This document shows positions 4,806 to 6,493 of a stretch of 6,493 nt of DNA, piece after piece; position 1 is the first letter of the stretch; each line of letters begins with the position of its first letter. The translations under genes were made by a program, and so were the position numbers. The notes beneath the pieces are model-generated. The model was not told the origin of the DNA. It saw nothing but the letters and a program-made list of their open reading frames with translations, and did not search any database. This DNA comes from an uncultured Microcoleaceae cyanobacterium. Lineage in GTDB: Bacteria; Cyanobacteriota; Cyanobacteriia; Cyanobacteriales; Microcoleaceae. The DNA is taken from assembly GCA_938083405.1 (NCBI GenBank), contig CALKCV010000055.1, forward strand, positions 1 through 6,493, given 5' to 3'.

Positions 4806-6290
4806 ATGGCTTCTATTAAACAAGAACCATCCTTGGTTCGTGCCGCTCAAAATGGCAATATCATTAATGCCCGAGCTTTACTGGCTAAGGGTGTTAATCC
4901 CAATGCTAGGGATCGAGAAGGGAGCAGCGCTTTGATGTTGGCTGCGGAAAAAGGCTACCTAGAAATAGCACGGACTTTACTCGATAAGGGCGCTGATGTC
5001 AATTATTCCAGCCAAAAATCAGGGCAAACGGCTTTGATGTTGGCCGCAGCCCAAGGGCGGGCCGATGTGGCCAAACTGTTGACCGACAGGGGTGCGGATG
5101 TCAATTCCAGGAGTCAACTCGGGACGACGGCATTAACGGAGGCTGCAGCTAATGGCTATGGGGCAGTGGTAGAAATTTTGCTGGCTGCGGGGGCCGATGT
5201 CAACGCTACCGATAAAAACTATAATACTGCTTTGAGTTTGGCAGTGGAACGAGGGGATATAGATGCGATCGCTGCTTTATTAAAGGCGGGGGCTAATTTG
5301 GATGAGGCTGCTTTGTCCCTGTTGGGTAGCGGGGAGTATGGGGAGATTATCGAACTTTTCAAGGAACGCGGGGTGGATGTCAATGGCAGAAATGTCGAGG
5401 GCAAAACTTGGTTGATGCAGGCGGCGGAAGAAGGAGATTTAGAAACGGTAGAAAAGTTGTTAGAAGCTGGTGTTGAGGTTAATCTTGATGATAAGGACGG
5501 CGAAACTGCTTTAACTTTGGCGGCGGATCTGGGTCATCTGGAGGTGGTAATGGTATTATTAAATGCCGGTGCGGATGTAAACCTTACCAATAAAAATGGC
5601 GAAACGGCTTTGATGGCGGCGGCGGCGGAGGGAAATGCGGCGATCGCTTCAAAGTTACTGGATGCCGGTGCGGAAATTAATGCCAAAGATGCCGACGGGG
5701 TGACTGCTTTACATCTAGCAATAGCAGAAGGTCATCTGGAGATGGTGGAGTTGCTATGCGATCGCGGTGCCGACATCCAACACAGAAATAATTTAGGCGA
5801 CACCCCCTTGCTTATAGCAGTTTTTCACGGTCATAAGGATGTTGTAGCCCTCTTAGGGCAAAAGGTCAAACCAGAAGATCGCGATGCTTTCTTCAATGCC
5901 CAAAATTTGGGGGAGACTCCTTTAACTTTAGCTGCTGTTCGCGGCAAATTAGAAATAGTTAAGGTTTTACTCGATGCCGATGTGGATACTAACGTACCGG
6001 GAGATGGCGGCACTACTGCTTTAATGAAGGCGGCATATAATGGCGATGTTAGTATTACCCTGCATTTATTAACAAAGGGAACGGATATTAATCGTAAAGA
6101 CGATAATGATGCTACTGCTTTGATGTGGGCCGCTTATCGCGGTTTTCCCGATGCGGTGAAGGTTTTAATTGATGCTGGGGCTGAGTTAAACCAGAAAAAT
6201 TCGGGGGGTTATACGGCTTTGATGTTGGGTGAACTTCATAATAATAAAGAGGCAGCGTATTTGCTGAAAAATGCGGGTGCCCGAGAGTAG
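4806..6290 (+). CDS. ankyrin-repeat protein, about 15 repeats
   Basis: A 494-residue protein built almost entirely of 33-residue ankyrin repeats, a helix-loop-helix scaffold for protein-protein binding. I count about 15 repeats, starting near residues 7, 40, 74, 107, 140, 168, 200, 233, 266, 299, 332, 370, 403, 436 and 469. Most keep the (T/S)ALxLAAxxG and (V/I)xxLLxxGADVN cores. Repeat 5 is short (28 residues, no final loop), repeat 6 lacks the TAL helix cap, repeat 11 carries about five extra residues (QKVKPEDRDAF, 352-362), and the last repeat is a capping variant ending GARE. There is no signal peptide, membrane segment or fused enzymatic domain, so a soluble cytoplasmic adaptor or inhibitor is likely; its partner is unknown. 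The start at 4806 has no clear Shine-Dalgarno, but the repeats begin directly after it. Three HIP1 sites lie within, so it looks native rather than recently acquired. It is convergent with the gene at the right edge. Confidence 0.93.
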   Translation: MASIKQEPSLVRAAQNGNIINARALLAKGVNPNARDREGSSALMLAAEKGYLEIARTLLDKGADVNYSSQKSGQTALMLAAAQGRADVAKLLTDRGADVNSRSQLGTTALTEAAANGYGAVVEILLAAGADVNATDKNYNTALSLAVERGDIDAIAALLKAGANLDEAALSLLGSGEYGEIIELFKERGVDVNGRNVEGKTWLMQAAEEGDLETVEKLLEAGVEVNLDDKDGETALTLAADLGHLEVVMVLLNAGADVNLTNKNGETALMAAAAEGNAAIASKLLDAGAEINAKDADGVTALHLAIAEGHLEMVELLCDRGADIQHRNNLGDTPLLIAVFHGHKDVVALLGQKVKPEDRDAFFNAQNLGETPLTLAAVRGKLEIVKVLLDADVDTNVPGDGGTTALMKAAYNGDVSITLHLLTKGTDINRKDDNDATALMWAAYRGFPDAVKVLIDAGAELNQKNSGGYTALMLGELHNNKEAAYLLKNAGARE

Positions 6291-6293
6291 CTA

Positions 6294-6328
6294 AGTAATT
6301 AATAATTAATAATTAATAATTAATAATT
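6294..6328. repeat. AT-rich heptanucleotide tandem array
   Basis: Four perfect tandem copies of AATAATT (6301-6328) are preceded by one near copy, AGTAATT (6294-6300). The array starts four bases after the ankyrin stop codon. In this phase the unit is a rotation of TAATAAT, matching the array at 4129-4142. Confidence 0.9.
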
Positions 6329-6330
6329 TG

Positions 6331-6402
6331 GGGAGCATCTCAATTTTAAATAAAACCAAGATTTTAACGCTTTTGGTTTTTTTACAAATATGAGATGTTC
6401 CC
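6331..6402. terminator. nested palindrome, probable bidirectional terminator
   Basis: Outer arms GGGAGCATCTCA (6331-6342) and TGAGATGTTCCC (6391-6402) pair over 12 bases with one G-T. Inside, AAAACCAA (6352-6359) pairs perfectly with TTGGTTTT (6373-6380), which continues into a run of seven T (6377-6383). It sits between the convergent ankyrin gene and the partial minus-strand gene. The minus strand reads TTGGTTTTA after the inner stem, so termination in both directions is plausible. Confidence 0.65.
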
Positions 6403-6404
6403 TT

Positions 6405-6493
6405 TCAATCTCTCCAGATCCAGCCATTAATAGTAAAACGACTATCGGCAAAATTCCGCTTAGGACAATTAACGGGCAAGACTTGATGCCAAT
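6405..6493 (-). CDS. C-terminal tail of an unidentified protein (partial)
   Basis: Read from the right edge on the minus strand (first full codon at 6491), one frame gives 28 residues ending ADSRFTINGWIWRD, then TGA at 6405-6407. The composition, with Trp, Cys-Pro and Arg-Phe pairs, looks like a folded protein end. The stop lies just outside the palindrome at 6331-6402, as expected for a gene with its terminator. A second minus frame is also open, but it runs on through the palindrome into the heptamer array, so it is less likely. I do not recognise the family. The start lies beyond the window. Confidence 0.45.
   Translation of the reverse strand, partial: WHQVLPVNCPKRNFADSRFTINGWIWRD

Noticed and set aside
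6376..6493. Alternative minus-strand frame at the right edge, also open
   Set aside because: It runs through the palindrome and into the heptamer array before stopping, unlike a real gene end.

Overview
The window looks like chromosomal DNA of a filamentous-type cyanobacterium. The perfect HIP1 octamer GCGATCGC occurs six times in 6.5 kb, where about one per 65 kb is expected by chance. Several protein families are typical of cyanobacteria (DUF1997, DUF4079, a Tic62/Ycf39-like atypical SDR, a cyanobacterial-type HrcA). The intergenic gaps carry AT-rich heptanucleotide tandem repeats of the kind known from cyanobacterial genomes. I cannot assign a genus.

Layout, left to right: a heptamer array (1-26); hrcA, the heat-shock repressor (133-1245, +); a hairpin terminator, possibly that of a very short RNA (1298-1368); a membrane-anchored GH104-type lysozyme-like protein with a distinct C-terminal domain (1377-2399, -); a composite inverted-repeat element (2431-2512); an atypical SDR / NAD(P)-binding protein (2591-3250, -); a divergent promoter region; a DUF1997 protein (3373-4119, +); two different heptamer arrays side by side (4129-4206); a four-helix DUF4079 membrane protein (4221-4694, -); a second divergent promoter region; a 494-residue protein made almost wholly of about 15 ankyrin repeats (4806-6290, +); another heptamer array; a nested palindrome that probably terminates transcription from both sides (6331-6402); and the C-terminal tail of an unidentified minus-strand gene (6405-6493).

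The genes alternate in orientation, so no long operon is visible. The two intervals most likely to reflect shared control are the divergent pairs SDR/DUF1997 and DUF4079/ankyrin. Products span heat-shock control (HrcA), cell-wall turnover (GH104), and proteins of unknown or loosely known role (SDR, DUF1997, DUF4079, ankyrin). Nothing here amounts to a recognisable defence, CRISPR, secretion or mobile system, and no transposase, integrase, tRNA or rRNA was seen. The points most worth a second look are the domain architecture of the lysozyme-like protein, the histidine pattern of DUF4079, the structured repeat upstream of the lysozyme gene, and the recurring heptamer arrays, one of which is inverted.
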